DNA from: Stappia sp. TSB10P1A
GTDB lineage: Bacteria; Pseudomonadota; Alphaproteobacteria; Rhizobiales; Stappiaceae
Direction of reading: 5' to 3'
NCBI RefSeq assembly: GCF_900185725.1
Contig: NZ_FYAU01000036.1
Location: 620,001-684,000 of the forward strand
DNA length: 64,000 nucleotides
The notes under the pieces were generated by a model that saw only the letters and a program-made list of their open reading frames with translations, did no database searches and had not been told where the DNA came from. This document shows, one piece after another, positions 1 through 9,095 of the stretch; position 1 is the stretch's first letter, and each line of letters starts with the position of its first letter. Position numbers and translations under genes: made by a program.

Positions 1-1430
1 ATCCCGACGACATCGACCTCTACCAACTGGCGGAATCGCTGCTGGAAACCGGCGAGACCACCGTCGACCGCATGTTCCGCATGCGCCATGCCAATGGCGA
101 ATGGGTGTGGCTGCGCGCCCGCGCCGAGGTCCAGACCGAGCCGGGCATCGCCGAGCCGCACCTGATCGGCATCTGCATCGACGTCACCGAGCAGAAGCAG
201 CTTGCCGAGCAGAGCCGCACTGCCGACCTGCGCCTGCGCGATGCGATCGAGACGATTTCCGAGGCCTTCGTCCTGTGGGACACGGAAAACCGTCTGGTGA
301 TGTGCAATTCCAACTATCAGACGCTGCACAATCTGCCGAATTCCGCCATCAAGGCCGGCACGCCCTATGCCCAGGTGATGGCCTCGGCCCGCCAGACCGT
401 GGTTTCGGCGAGCCCCACCATCGGCAGCGACGCCTCCGATCCGTCCTCGTCCTACGAGGCCCAGCTCGCCGACGGCCGCTGGCTGCAGATCTCCGAGCGG
501 CGCACCAAGGACGGCGGCTTCGTCTCGGTCGGCACCGACATCACCGCGCTGAAGCGGCACGAGGAAAAGCTGATGGAGAGCGAGCGGCGGCTGATGGCCA
601 CCGTCGCCGACCTGCGCCAGTCCCGCCAGAAGCTGGAAGTGCAGGCGCAGCAGCTCGTCGAGCTTGCCGAAAAATATTCCGAGGAGAAGACCAAGGCCGA
701 AGAGGCCAACCAGGCGAAGTCCGAATTCCTCGCCAACATCTCGCATGAGCTGCGCACGCCGCTCAACGCCATCATCGGCTTCTCGGAGATCATGGACCAG
801 GGCATGTTCGGCCCGCTCGGCTCCGACAAGTACCGCGAATACTGCGCCGACATCCATGACAGCGGCCGCTATCTGCTGAACGTGATCAACGACATTCTCG
901 ACATGTCGAAGATCGAGGCCGGCCGCATGGAGCTGAAGCGCGAGGCGGTCAATCTCGGCGCCATCGTCACCGACGTGTCGCGCATCATCTCGGCAGCCGC
1001 GGCGGAGAAGACCATTTCCGTCACCTGCGAGACCGAGGAGGGCCTGTCGCTCTCCGCCGACCGGCGCGCCGTCAAGCAGGTGCTGCTCAACCTGCTCGCC
1101 AACGCGGTCAAGTTCACCCCCGACGGCGGCTCGGTGACGCTGGCTGCGACCCACGGCCGGATGGACGGCGCCGATGCGGTGGTCATCGCCATCTCGGACA
1201 CCGGCATCGGCATTCGCGAGAGCGACATCGTCCGGCTCGCCAAGCCCTTCGTGCAGGTGGAGAACCAGTTCACCAAGACGCACAAGGGCTCCGGGCTTGG
1301 CCTTGCCATCGCCCAGTCGCTCGTCAAGTTGCATGACGGCACGATGGAGATCCGCTCCGCCGTCGGCAAGGGCACCACGGTGACCGTCACCCTGCCGGTC
1401 GACATGCGCCCGGCCAGCAAGGCGGCGTGA
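1..1430 (+). CDS. PAS-domain sensor histidine kinase (PleC/PdhS-like), 5' end outside window
   Basis: The reading frame is open from the first bases of the window, so the N-terminus is missing. The visible part has the end of a PAS domain (residues HPDD-like near the edge, then GEWVWLRARAEV), a second PAS domain (about residues 80-170 of the visible part), a short coiled coil, a HisKA dimerisation domain with the phospho-acceptor motif ISHELRTPLN, and a HATPase domain with an N box (LLNLLANAVKFTPDGG), DTGIGI and GSGLGLAI. All catalytic motifs are intact. The stretch FGPLGSDKYREYC..IHDSGRYLLNVI resembles the PleC/DivJ/PdhS group of cell-cycle kinases in Rhizobiales. That subgroup assignment is from memory of the family. 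The kinase role is secure, the cell-cycle role is an inference. A strong terminator follows 40 bases after the stop. Confidence 0.9.
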   Translation, partial: PDDIDLYQLAESLLETGETTVDRMFRMRHANGEWVWLRARAEVQTEPGIAEPHLIGICIDVTEQKQLAEQSRTADLRLRDAIETISEAFVLWDTENRLVMCNSNYQTLHNLPNSAIKAGTPYAQVMASARQTVVSASPTIGSDASDPSSSYEAQLADGRWLQISERRTKDGGFVSVGTDITALKRHEEKLMESERRLMATVADLRQSRQKLEVQAQQLVELAEKYSEEKTKAEEANQAKSEFLANISHELRTPLNAIIGFSEIMDQGMFGPLGSDKYREYCADIHDSGRYLLNVINDILDMSKIEAGRMELKREAVNLGAIVTDVSRIISAAAAEKTISVTCETEEGLSLSADRRAVKQVLLNLLANAVKFTPDGGSVTLAATHGRMDGADAVVIAISDTGIGIRESDIVRLAKPFVQVENQFTKTHKGSGLGLAIAQSLVKLHDGTMEIRSAVGKGTTVTVTLPVDMRPASKAA

Positions 1431-1469
1431 CGGGCGGGGCGAGCGCATCTTCCCTTCGGCGTCTCCGGC

Positions 1470-1493
1470 AAAGGCCCCCTGCGGGGCCTTTTT
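1470..1493 (+). terminator. Rho-independent terminator after the PAS kinase
   Basis: An AAGGCCCC / GGGGCCTT hairpin with a four-base loop is followed by a run of T (1489-1493). It ends the kinase transcript and separates it from the ArsR gene. Confidence 0.85.
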
Positions 1494-1576
1494 CGTTGCC
1501 CGTCCCTCCCCTTTTCGTTGCTCGGTCCTCCCCTGCATGCCTGCGACACCACGCCGCCCACTTGCGCCTTCCAGAA

Positions 1577-1635
1577 AGTTAGGCGGTGACCTAAGTTTCT
1601 ATTGACCTCCTTGTGATAGCTGGATAGTTAGGCAC
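1577..1635 (+). promoter_or_regulatory. Promoter and probable ArsR operator
   Basis: A TTAGG-N6-CCTAA inverted repeat (1579-1594) lies just upstream of a -35-like TTGACC (1602-1607). A -10-like TAGTTA (1625-1630) follows with 17-base spacing. The half-site AGTTAGG recurs at 1626-1632, overlapping the -10 element and abutting the ATG at 1636. If the promoter is right, the mRNA is nearly leaderless. Autoregulation by the downstream ArsR protein is inferred from this layout. Confidence 0.5.
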
Positions 1636-1983
1636 ATGGCTAAGCATGATCCGAAGCTGAACCTCAAATTTGCCGCCCTGAGTGACGAGACCCGCAGGGC
1701 TGTGGTCACGCGCCTCGCACGGGGGCCGGCTTCGGTGAGTGAACTGGCCTCGGCTCACGCCATGGCCCTGCCTTCGTTCATGGGACATCTGGCCAAGCTG
1801 GAAGCAGCGGGCCTGATCGAGACGACGAAGACGGGACGCGTGAGGCATTGCCGGCTATCGGCGGACGGAATCGCACCGGTGACGCACTGGCTGGCGGAGC
1901 AGCAGGCCCTGTGGACCTCGCGGCTGGACCAGTTCGACGCCTATGTCACCCAGCTTGTGAAAGAGAGAAACGATGAAACTTGA
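1636..1983 (+). CDS. ArsR-family winged-helix transcriptional regulator
   Basis: A 115-residue protein with the ArsR/SmtB fold: LSDETRRAVVTRLARG in helix 1-2, SVSELASAHAMALPSFMGHLAKLEAAGLI as helix-turn-helix, and a TGRVRHCRLSADG wing. No CxC metal site is visible, so it is not a classical metal sensor. It belongs to the ArsR group typically paired with SRPBCC proteins. It overlaps the next gene by 11 bases, which indicates translational coupling. It probably represses its own operon through the inverted repeat upstream. Confidence 0.88.
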   Translation: MAKHDPKLNLKFAALSDETRRAVVTRLARGPASVSELASAHAMALPSFMGHLAKLEAAGLIETTKTGRVRHCRLSADGIAPVTHWLAEQQALWTSRLDQFDAYVTQLVKERNDET

Positions 1984-2449
1984 TCCGCAAACCGATCTCA
2001 TCCTGACGCGCACGCTCAAGGCGCCGCGCGCGATCCTTTGGGAATGCTGGACGACGCCCGCGCATATCAAGCACTTCTTCGTGCCGAGGCCCCACAAGGT
2101 GACGGCCTGCGACATCGACCTGCGCGTCGGCGGCCGTTTCAACACCACCTTCGAGGTCGAAGGCAACGAGATGGCGAACGAAGGCGTGTTCCTGGAGGTC
2201 GTGCCGCAGGAGAAGCTGGTCTTCACCGATGCCTATACCGAAGGCTGGAAGCCGGCGCCGGACCCGTTCATGACAGCCCTCCTGCTGCTGGAGGACGCCG
2301 CAGAAGGCGGCACGAAATACACCGCCATTGCCCGGCACCGCTCCACCGATGCGCGCAAGACCCATGAGGACATGGGCTTCCACGACGGCTGGGGCACGGT
2401 GTGTGAACAACTCGACGCCTATGCGCTGGACATCCTGAAGTCGCGATAG
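1973..2449 (+). CDS. SRPBCC (AHSA1-type) ligand-binding domain protein
   Basis: A 158-residue single-domain protein. The N-terminal TRTLKAPRAILWECWTTP, the central VGGRFNTTFEVEGNE and the C-terminal GWGTVCEQLDAYA are typical of the activator-of-Hsp90-ATPase-like (AHSA1/CalC) branch of the START/Bet v1 superfamily, which form a hydrophobic ligand cavity. No catalytic activity can be assigned. The ATG lies inside the end of the ArsR gene. ArsR-SRPBCC pairs are common in Proteobacteria, but their ligand is generally unknown. Confidence 0.85.
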   Translation: MKLDPQTDLILTRTLKAPRAILWECWTTPAHIKHFFVPRPHKVTACDIDLRVGGRFNTTFEVEGNEMANEGVFLEVVPQEKLVFTDAYTEGWKPAPDPFMTALLLLEDAAEGGTKYTAIARHRSTDARKTHEDMGFHDGWGTVCEQLDAYALDILKSR

Positions 2450-2459
2450 GCGCGGGTCC

Positions 2460-2529
2460 GACAGGCTCCACGAGACAGGCGCCACGAGACAGGCGCCACG
2501 AGATGGGCGCCACGAGATGGGCGCCACCA
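2460..2529. repeat. 14-bp tandem repeat, five copies
   Basis: Five consecutive 14-base units of the form GAYRGGCKCCACGA start 11 bases after the SRPBCC stop codon. Units 2 and 3 are identical, and units 4 and 5 share ATGGGCGCCAC. The period is not a multiple of three and no gene covers it. It lies in the convergent spacer before the minus-strand gene ending at 2568. Confidence 0.85.
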
Positions 2530-2567
2530 GACGGTCGGGATCGGGGCGGCGGCGCCGCCCCGGCCGA

Positions 2568-3434
2568 TCAATCGACGAGGCCGTCCTCGTCGAAGAACGC
2601 CTTCTCCTGCACCGCGCCGAAGAGCTGGCCGAGCCCCTGCCCGGCCTCGCTCAGGCTGTTGCAGGCCAGTTCGACCTGCAGGGTCCGCCCCTCATAGAGC
2701 AGGACGCCGCCTTCCATGTCCTTCTCCGGGTCGGCCGGCCCCCGGCTGATCATGCGCTCATAGACGACATAGGTGTAATCCCCGGACACCAGACCGAGGC
2801 GGGTGTCGTAGCCGCCGGAATAGCCGAGCGAATGGATCATGAAGCGTTCGACGCTGCCATCGGCCGTGCCGGGGAGTTCCAGGTCCGGCGCGACCAGCGG
2901 CCCCTGCCGCACGGACAGCGCCGAGACACCGGCGGCGGCGCAGACGGACAGCACGTCGCCGTCCTGGAGTTCGCAGGACAGAAGCACCTGTTCCGTGTCG
3001 AGACAGTGTCCGCCCGAGATGTCGTCGCTGGCGTGATCGGGAACGTTGTCGAAGCCGCTTCTCTCGCTGCCGTTGCAGGGCACCGGCTCGAAGCGGCCGT
3101 GATCGGCGACGATCGCGCCGCCGTCGATCCGCCATCTGTGGTCCCCGACCTGGCGATCCTCCTCGATCTCCGTTTCGACCGTGACATCGAGCCAGTCGCC
3201 CGACCGCGTGCCGGTGATCTTGCTTTCCCAACTGGTGTAATAGCGCTGTTCGTGATCCTGCACGGTGCCGTGCTCGGTTCCTGCAACGGGACCGTCCGTA
3301 TCGGGCAGGTTGAGAACCATCGCCGCCTCGCTCGTCTTGGTCTCCATGGCGAAGCAGCGCTCCTCGGCCATGGCCGCGGACGAAAGAGCGGTCAAACAGG
3401 CGAATGCAAGCGCGGCGCGACGAGGCGTGATCAC
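2568..3434 (-). CDS. Secreted hypothetical protein
   Basis: About 288 residues, not recognised. From the GTG at 3434 the protein begins with ITPRRAALAFACL..LSSAAMA followed by EERC, a clean Sec signal peptide of about 23 residues, so a periplasmic or secreted location is likely. In-frame ATG at 3506 would add 24 residues before the signal and fits less well. The mature part is acidic, has several cysteines that could form disulfides (ERCFAM, VPCNGS, GHCLDT, LSCELQ, SVCAAA, ACNSLS), and reads as a beta-rich domain. No catalytic motif is visible. It stands alone between the convergent ArsR-SRPBCC operon and glnE. Confidence 0.7.
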   Translation of the reverse strand: MITPRRAALAFACLTALSSAAMAEERCFAMETKTSEAAMVLNLPDTDGPVAGTEHGTVQDHEQRYYTSWESKITGTRSGDWLDVTVETEIEEDRQVGDHRWRIDGGAIVADHGRFEPVPCNGSERSGFDNVPDHASDDISGGHCLDTEQVLLSCELQDGDVLSVCAAAGVSALSVRQGPLVAPDLELPGTADGSVERFMIHSLGYSGGYDTRLGLVSGDYTYVVYERMISRGPADPEKDMEGGVLLYEGRTLQVELACNSLSEAGQGLGQLFGAVQEKAFFDEDGLVD

Positions 3435-3649
3435 GGCAATGTCCGATCGAAAAGGCGGCGGAGGACGCAACAGGTTGCGAGAGAATGCAAACAATCCGGT
3501 CGGCATGCAAAGGGAATCCGCAGCGGAAATCCCGTCCTTGCGCAAATCCTTGCACGCGTGCCGACACGGGGTTGAGCGGACGTGCCGCCTACCGCGGGCA
3601 GGTTGGTACGCCGAGCCGGAAGCGCCGTACGGCGCCAGTTCCGGCCGCC

Positions 3650-6600
3650 TCAGCCGGCGGCCGGCTCCACCTTCCCCACCAGCGCCTCGAACGTGCCGCG
3701 CACCCGCCGCTGCGTCTCCGCCATCAGCGCTTCCAGATGGGCGAAATCCGGCGCCTCGCCCGCCAGCACCAGCAGATCCTTGACGCCCTTGGGCACGGCA
3801 TCCGCCTTGAACGGGCCGTCCAGCGTCAGGCGCTGCACCTGGGTCAGGGCATGATAGAGGCGGATGGCCGGCAGCAGCACCTCGGCATCGCCGGCTTCGA
3901 GCAGACCCGCGTCGCGGGTGCGTTCCAGCACCGTCTCCGTCGTCTGCGACAGGATCTGCGGATGCGTCGCCCCATGGACCAGTTGCAGGTACTGGGCGAT
4001 GAACTCCACGTCGACAAGGCCGCCGGCGACCTGCTTCAGGTCCCAGATGTCGGATGTCCCCTTCTCCGCCTCGATCCTCGCACGCATCGACGCCACTTCG
4101 GCGGCCACCGTCTTCGCGTCGCGCGGCCGGGCCAGCGTCTCGCGGATATTGGTCTCGATTCTTGCGGCAAAGGCATCGGAGGAGCGGGCGATCACCCGGG
4201 CCCGGGTCAGCGCCATGTGCTCCCAGGTCCAGGCTTCCTTGGCCTGATAGGTCTCGAAGGCGGCAAGGCGCGTTGCCAGCGGCCCGGCATTGCCCGAGGG
4301 GCGCAGGCGGAAGTCCACCTCGTAGAGCCGCCCCTCCGCCGTCGGCGCCGACAGGGCCGCGACCAGCCGCTGGGTCAGGCGGATGAAATACTGGCTCGGC
4401 GCCAGCGGTCGCTTGCCGTCGGTCTCGGTCACCTCCTCCGGGTGGTCGTAGAGCAGGATGAGATCGAGATCGGACGCCGCCGTCATCTCGCGTCCGCCGA
4501 GCTTGCCCATGGCGACCACGGCCCAGTCCGCGCCCGGCAGCCGGCCGTGGCTTTCCGCCACGTGATCGATCACGAAAGGCATCAGCCCGGCCACCACCGT
4601 CTCGGCAAGGCGCGCCAGCGCCTCGCCCACCTGCAGGGCGTTCAGCGTGTCGGAGAGCAGCCGCAGGCCGATCAGGAACTGCTGCTCCTGCGCGAAGATG
4701 CGCGCCCGGTCGAGCGCGTCCTCGTAGAAGCGGGCAAGGTCGAGGGTGCGGGCCAGACCCGCGCGGAACTCGGCCGAGGTGGGCATGGCGCCGAAAAAGG
4801 CCGGATCCATCACCGCGTCGAGCACATGCACCCGCTTCGACACCACTTCGCCCATGCGCGGGGCGGCGCCCATCACCGTTGCGAGCAGCTTGAGAAGCTG
4901 CGGGTTGGAGCGCAGCAGCGAGAAGAGCTGGACGCCGGCGGGCAGCTTCGACAGAAAGCTGTCGAAGGCCAGCAGCGCCTGGTCGGCATTGTCGGTGCTG
5001 GCCAGTGCCGAGATCAGCACCGGATGCAGCTCGGTCAGCCGCTCGCGCGCCTTGGCCGAACGCACCGCCGGATAGCGGCCGAAATGCCAGGCCCGGATGA
5101 TCTTGCCGGCCTCTTTCGGCCGCTGATAGCCGAGCCGGGTCAGGGTCTCCAGTGTCTCGGGGTCGTCGTCGTCGCCGGTGAAGACCAGGTTGCCGAGGTC
5201 CGAGGCCAGTTCCGGCTCGTTCTCGAACAGGGCCGAATAGTGCTTCTGCACCCGCGTCAGCCGCGCCCGCAACGCCTCCTCGAACGGCTCCAGCTCGGCA
5301 AAGCCCATCAGCCGCGCCACGCGGGCGCGCGCCTCCGCCTCGGCCGGCAGGATATGCGTCTGCTCGTCGTTGACCATCTGGATGCGGTGCTCCACCGCGC
5401 GCAGGAAGCGATAGGCCTCGGTCAGTTCGTCGCGCGCCTCCGCCGCGATCCAGTCGAGCGCGGCGAGCGTTGCCAGCGTCTCCAGCGTGCGCCGGCCGCG
5501 CAATTCGGTGATGCGTCCGCCGGCGATCAACTGCTGCGTCTGGGCGAAGAACTCCACCTCGCGGATGCCGCCGCGTCCCAGCTTGACGTTGTGGCCCGCC
5601 ACCGCGATCCGCCCGTGCCCCTTGTGGACATGGATCTGGCGCTTGATCGAATGCACGTCGGCGATCGCCGCATAGTCGAGATACTTGCGCCAGATGAAGG
5701 GCGAGATTTCCTTCAGGAAGCTCTCGCCGCAGGGCACGTCGCCGGCGCAGGCGCGCGCCTTGATCAAGGCCGCGCGCTCCCAGTTCTGGCCGAGGCTCTC
5801 GTAATAGACCAGCGCTGCCGGGATCGACATGGCCAGCGGCGTGGCGCCGGGGTCCGGACGCAGCCGCAGGTCGGTGCGGAAGACATAGCCGTCCGCCGTG
5901 CGGTCGCCCATCATCTTGACCAGCCGCTTGGTCATGCGGACGAACTCGACAGGCGCCTCCGCCCCGCCCGTCACCGGCGCCAGGCCCGGCTCGTAGAGCA
6001 CGATGAGATCGATGTCGGAGGAGTAGTTCAGCTCCAGAGCGCCGTATTTGCCCATGGCGAGGATCACGAAACCGCAGCCCTGTTCCGGGGCAGCCTCGTT
6101 GCGGATCTCGAACTTGCCGCGCCGGGCGAGATCGCGCAGGCAGAAGCGGATCGCCGCCGTCAGCGCCGCATCGGCGAAGCGGCTGAGGCCGCCGGTCACC
6201 GCGTCGAGATCGAGCGCGCCGGCAATGTCGGCGAGCGCCAGCGTCAGGGCGAGATCCTGCTTCAGCCGCCGCAGGCGGGCCATCACCACGGCCTCGTCGT
6301 CGCCGGCCACCTCGCGGGCCTCGGCGACCAGCCGGTCGACCCGCGCCTGCGGCACATCCGTCAGCAGCGCGGCAAGGCGGGCATGGTCGGCAAGGGCAAG
6401 GTCGCGGAGATAGGGGGCGTTGGTCAGCGCGCCGGCAAGGAAGGATGCCACGCTGCGGCGCCGGTCGGCATCCGGTCCAAGCCCGGCGACGACGTCGGCA
6501 AGATCCTGCAACAGCGCTTCGGCTGCAGCCTCGCTCTCGGCGAGCGGCACCACCCGCAAGGCCGCCAGCAGGGGCATGCCGCCCGTGCCCGCCTCGCTGC

Positions 6601-6685
6601 CGTTCCCCTTGCGGTCGCCGCCATCCGCGGTGCCCTGCGCTGCGACACTGTCGTTCAATCCGTCCTCCCGATCCGCCCGTTGCAC
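3650..6685 (-). CDS. glnE: Bifunctional glutamine synthetase adenylyltransferase / adenylyl-removase
   Basis: A 1011-residue protein of the usual GlnE length. It adds AMP to glutamine synthetase and removes it, in response to PII and glutamine, and so tunes ammonium assimilation in the cytoplasm. Two nucleotidyltransferase domains are visible: MGKYGALELNYSSDIDLI near residues 208-230 (adenylyl-removase half) and MGKLGGREMTAASDLDLI near 723-745 (adenylyltransferase half), each with the G-S/D-DxD metal-binding signature. A helical regulatory linker joins them. It lies 13 bases downstream of the sensor kinase stop and is probably co-transcribed with the two-component pair, an arrangement also known in Rhizobium/Sinorhizobium. 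Confidence 0.97.
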   Translation of the reverse strand: MQRADREDGLNDSVAAQGTADGGDRKGNGSEAGTGGMPLLAALRVVPLAESEAAAEALLQDLADVVAGLGPDADRRRSVASFLAGALTNAPYLRDLALADHARLAALLTDVPQARVDRLVAEAREVAGDDEAVVMARLRRLKQDLALTLALADIAGALDLDAVTGGLSRFADAALTAAIRFCLRDLARRGKFEIRNEAAPEQGCGFVILAMGKYGALELNYSSDIDLIVLYEPGLAPVTGGAEAPVEFVRMTKRLVKMMGDRTADGYVFRTDLRLRPDPGATPLAMSIPAALVYYESLGQNWERAALIKARACAGDVPCGESFLKEISPFIWRKYLDYAAIADVHSIKRQIHVHKGHGRIAVAGHNVKLGRGGIREVEFFAQTQQLIAGGRITELRGRRTLETLATLAALDWIAAEARDELTEAYRFLRAVEHRIQMVNDEQTHILPAEAEARARVARLMGFAELEPFEEALRARLTRVQKHYSALFENEPELASDLGNLVFTGDDDDPETLETLTRLGYQRPKEAGKIIRAWHFGRYPAVRSAKARERLTELHPVLISALASTDNADQALLAFDSFLSKLPAGVQLFSLLRSNPQLLKLLATVMGAAPRMGEVVSKRVHVLDAVMDPAFFGAMPTSAEFRAGLARTLDLARFYEDALDRARIFAQEQQFLIGLRLLSDTLNALQVGEALARLAETVVAGLMPFVIDHVAESHGRLPGADWAVVAMGKLGGREMTAASDLDLILLYDHPEEVTETDGKRPLAPSQYFIRLTQRLVAALSAPTAEGRLYEVDFRLRPSGNAGPLATRLAAFETYQAKEAWTWEHMALTRARVIARSSDAFAARIETNIRETLARPRDAKTVAAEVASMRARIEAEKGTSDIWDLKQVAGGLVDVEFIAQYLQLVHGATHPQILSQTTETVLERTRDAGLLEAGDAEVLLPAIRLYHALTQVQRLTLDGPFKADAVPKGVKDLLVLAGEAPDFAHLEALMAETQRRVRGTFEALVGKVEPAAG

Positions 6686-6697
6686 CGGGCCGTTCCG

Positions 6698-8128
6698 TCA
6701 GTCGCCGCCCGCCGGCCGTCCCTCGCCGTCGCGTCCGGCCGCCGGCAGCCACAACCGCGCCGCCAGTCCGGGCTCCGCGTCCGCCAGTTCCAGCCGCCCG
6801 TGATGCAGGCGCGCCACCGCCGCCACCAGGCTGAGGCCGAGGCCGGAGCCGGGCGCGCTGCGGCTTGCCTCCAGCCGCACGAACCGGTGCAGCACCCGCT
6901 CCTTGTCGGCATCGGCGATGCCGGGTCCGTGGTCGCGCACGCCGAGCAGGACGTCACCGCCCTCCATGCGCGCTTCCAGCTCCACCCTAGCGCCCTCGCC
7001 CGCCTCCTGCCGAGCGTATTTCAATGCGTTTTCGACAAGGTTTATCAGCGCCTGCACCAGCAGCTCGCGGTTTCCCGTCACCGTCAGCCCATCGGCGACG
7101 CGCAGCTCCATGCCGCCGCCATCATCCTCGGCGACCGGCGCGTAGAGCTCGCCCACCTCGCGCACCAGCGCCGAGACATCGATATCGCCGAAGCTGGCGT
7201 CGGAGGATCCGGCCTCGACACGGGCAATGCGCAGCAGCGCGTTGAAGGTGCGGATCAGGGCGTCGCAGTCCTCGATGGTGGTTTCCAGCACCGCGCGCGC
7301 CTTGCTGTCGCCGGCGAGGTCGCCGCGCAGCGCCTCCTCCAGCCGGTTGCGCATGCGGGTCAGCGGCGTCTTGAGGTCATGGGCGATGTTGTCGGAGACA
7401 TCCTTGAGGCCCTGCATCAGCACCTCGATGCGCGTCAGCATCGCGTTGAGGCCGATCGCCAACCGGTCGAACTCGTCGCCGCTGCCTTCCACCGGCAGCC
7501 GCTCGGTGAGGTCGCCCGACATGATGCGCCGGCTGGTCGCGGTCATCGCATCGATGCGCTTCAGCACGCGGCGGCTGACGAAGACCCAGGTGATCAGTCC
7601 GAGCGCCGCCAGCACGAACAGCCAGAAGCGCATCGCCTCGGCCAGCAGCGAGCGGAAATACTGCTGTTCCTGCAGGTCGCGCCCGACCAGCAGGCGAAAG
7701 CCGCCGGAAAGCTGGAACACCCTGACCAGCGCCTCGCGGCGCGCCCCGCCGCCGATCGGGGTGTACATCACCCGCTGCAACTCGCCGCTCTCGCCGGCCA
7801 GCACCCGGTCGTCGAGCTGCTCGATATTGCCGACGAGCTGATTGGCGGCGAAGTCGGTGACGAGATAGAGGCTGGCACCGGGTCGGCGGGAGCGGGCGTC
7901 GACGGCGGCGACAAGCGCGCGAATGCCGCCGATGCGATACTGGTCGGCAAGGCCGGAAATCTCGGCATCGACCGTGTCCACCACCTGGTCGCGCAGGACC
8001 GTCGCGGTGTTCTGCGACAGATAGACGAGGACCGCGCCGGAGGCGAGCGTCAGCGCCGCCAGATAGATCAGCGCCAGCTTGATCGCCGTGGTGCGGAACA
8101 GCCGGCCGGTCGTCGTCGGTTCGCTCAT
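6698..8128 (-). CDS. Two-component sensor histidine kinase (membrane)
   Basis: A 476-residue inner-membrane kinase. TM1 is at about residues 14-36 (KLALIYLAALTLASGAVLVYL) and TM2 at about 165-190 (WLFVLAALGLITWVFV), bounding a periplasmic sensor domain. HAMP follows (RRVLKRIDAMTATSRRIM), then HisKA with DNIAHDLKTPLTRMRN (His near 251) and HATPase with NLVENALKYAR, DHGPGI and GSGLGLSLV. The start at 8128 overlaps the regulator stop by four bases (ATGA), so the pair is translationally coupled. The signal is unknown. Proximity to degP suggests an envelope-related stimulus, which is an inference from context. Confidence 0.93.
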   Translation of the reverse strand: MSEPTTTGRLFRTTAIKLALIYLAALTLASGAVLVYLSQNTATVLRDQVVDTVDAEISGLADQYRIGGIRALVAAVDARSRRPGASLYLVTDFAANQLVGNIEQLDDRVLAGESGELQRVMYTPIGGGARREALVRVFQLSGGFRLLVGRDLQEQQYFRSLLAEAMRFWLFVLAALGLITWVFVSRRVLKRIDAMTATSRRIMSGDLTERLPVEGSGDEFDRLAIGLNAMLTRIEVLMQGLKDVSDNIAHDLKTPLTRMRNRLEEALRGDLAGDSKARAVLETTIEDCDALIRTFNALLRIARVEAGSSDASFGDIDVSALVREVGELYAPVAEDDGGGMELRVADGLTVTGNRELLVQALINLVENALKYARQEAGEGARVELEARMEGGDVLLGVRDHGPGIADADKERVLHRFVRLEASRSAPGSGLGLSLVAAVARLHHGRLELADAEPGLAARLWLPAAGRDGEGRPAGGD

Positions 8129-8814
8129 GCGCCGGCGCGGCCGCTGTCGCGGATCGTGTAGCCGGCGCCGCGCACGGTGTGCAGCAAGGGCCGGTCGAAA
8201 TCCTTGTCGATCTTGGCGCGCAGCCGCGAGATATGGACGTCGATCACGTTGGTCTGCGGGTCGAAGTGATATTCCCACACATGTTCGAGCAGCATCGTGC
8301 GGGTGACCACCTGGCCGGCATGCTGCATCAAGTATTCCAGCAGGCGAAACTCGCGCGGCTGCAGCGGAATGTCCTGGCCCGAGCGCGTCACCGTGTGGCT
8401 CAGCCGGTCGAGCGTCAGGTCGCCGACCGTATAGCTCGTCTCCACCTCCTGCTGGCGCGGTCGGCGGCCGAGCGCCTCCACCCGGGCCAGCAGTTCGGAG
8501 AAGGCGTAGGGCTTGGGCAGGTAGTCGTCGCCGCCGGCGCGCAGGCCGGTCACCCGGTCGTCGACCTGACCGAGCGCGGAGAGCACCAGCACCGGCGTGT
8601 GGTTGCCGTCCGCGCGCAAGCCGGAAATCAGCGACAGGCCGTCGCGCCGCGGCAGCATCCGGTCCACCACCAGCACATCATAGGGGGCGCTGGCGGCCAG
8701 ATCGTAGCCGGTCTCGCCATCGGCGGCATGGTCGACCACATGCCCCGCCTCGCGCAGGGCCTTGGCCAGATAGCTCGCTGCTTCCTTGTCGTCCTCGACA
8801 ATCAGGATCCGCAT
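8125..8814 (-). CDS. OmpR-family response regulator
   Basis: A 229-residue receiver plus winged-helix protein. The receiver has the acidic pair VEDDK, phospho-acceptor Asp in VVDRMLP (near residue 51) and Lys in PKPYAFSELLARV. The C-terminal Trans_reg_C domain has LQPREFRLLEYLMQHAGQ and TNVIDVHISRLRAKID. The ATG at 8814 (MRILIVEDD) was chosen because upstream in-frame residues are not receiver-like. It is the first gene of the regulator-kinase-glnE operon, and a terminator at 8902-8931 isolates it from degP upstream. Confidence 0.93.
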   Translation of the reverse strand: MRILIVEDDKEAASYLAKALREAGHVVDHAADGETGYDLAASAPYDVLVVDRMLPRRDGLSLISGLRADGNHTPVLVLSALGQVDDRVTGLRAGGDDYLPKPYAFSELLARVEALGRRPRQQEVETSYTVGDLTLDRLSHTVTRSGQDIPLQPREFRLLEYLMQHAGQVVTRTMLLEHVWEYHFDPQTNVIDVHISRLRAKIDKDFDRPLLHTVRGAGYTIRDSGRAGA

Positions 8815-8901
8815 GACCTCTTCCGTGTCTTTGGTCTTTGGTCTCGGGCTGGTTCCGGTTGCTGGGTTTAGCATCGGCAGGAGCCCGCGTCGAACGGCAT
8901 G

Positions 8902-8931
8902 AAAAACCCCGGACCGTCTGGCGGTCCGGGG
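8902..8931 (-). terminator. Rho-independent terminator downstream of degP
   Basis: A perfect 10-bp stem CCCCGGACCG / CGGTCCGGGG with loop TCTGG is followed on the minus strand by five T and then CATG. It ends the degP transcript before the regulator gene. Confidence 0.85.
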
Positions 8932-9095
8932 CCCCGGTCCCCTGGCATGCGTCTGGTGGCGGTTGCGGACCTGCCCCTCGCATGCCGGTGACCTTCCGGA
9001 TGCCGCGCCGCCGTTCGGGGGCTTGGCTCGTCGGGCGGCGTCATCCGGTTTCGTTGGCGGCGGCGGCGCACCCTGTCCGGCGCGCCGCCTGCCGC

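Noticed and set aside
2568-6752. Single 1394-codon minus-strand frame joining the secreted protein to an upstream polypeptide
   Set aside because: The upstream part is an out-of-frame reading of glnE. Only the last 288 codons, which begin with a signal peptide, are real.
3485-8161. Very long plus-strand open frame (about 1558 codons) opposite glnE and the sensor kinase
   Set aside because: It is the antisense shadow of two secure minus-strand genes. The translation is histidine/arginine-rich with no domain.
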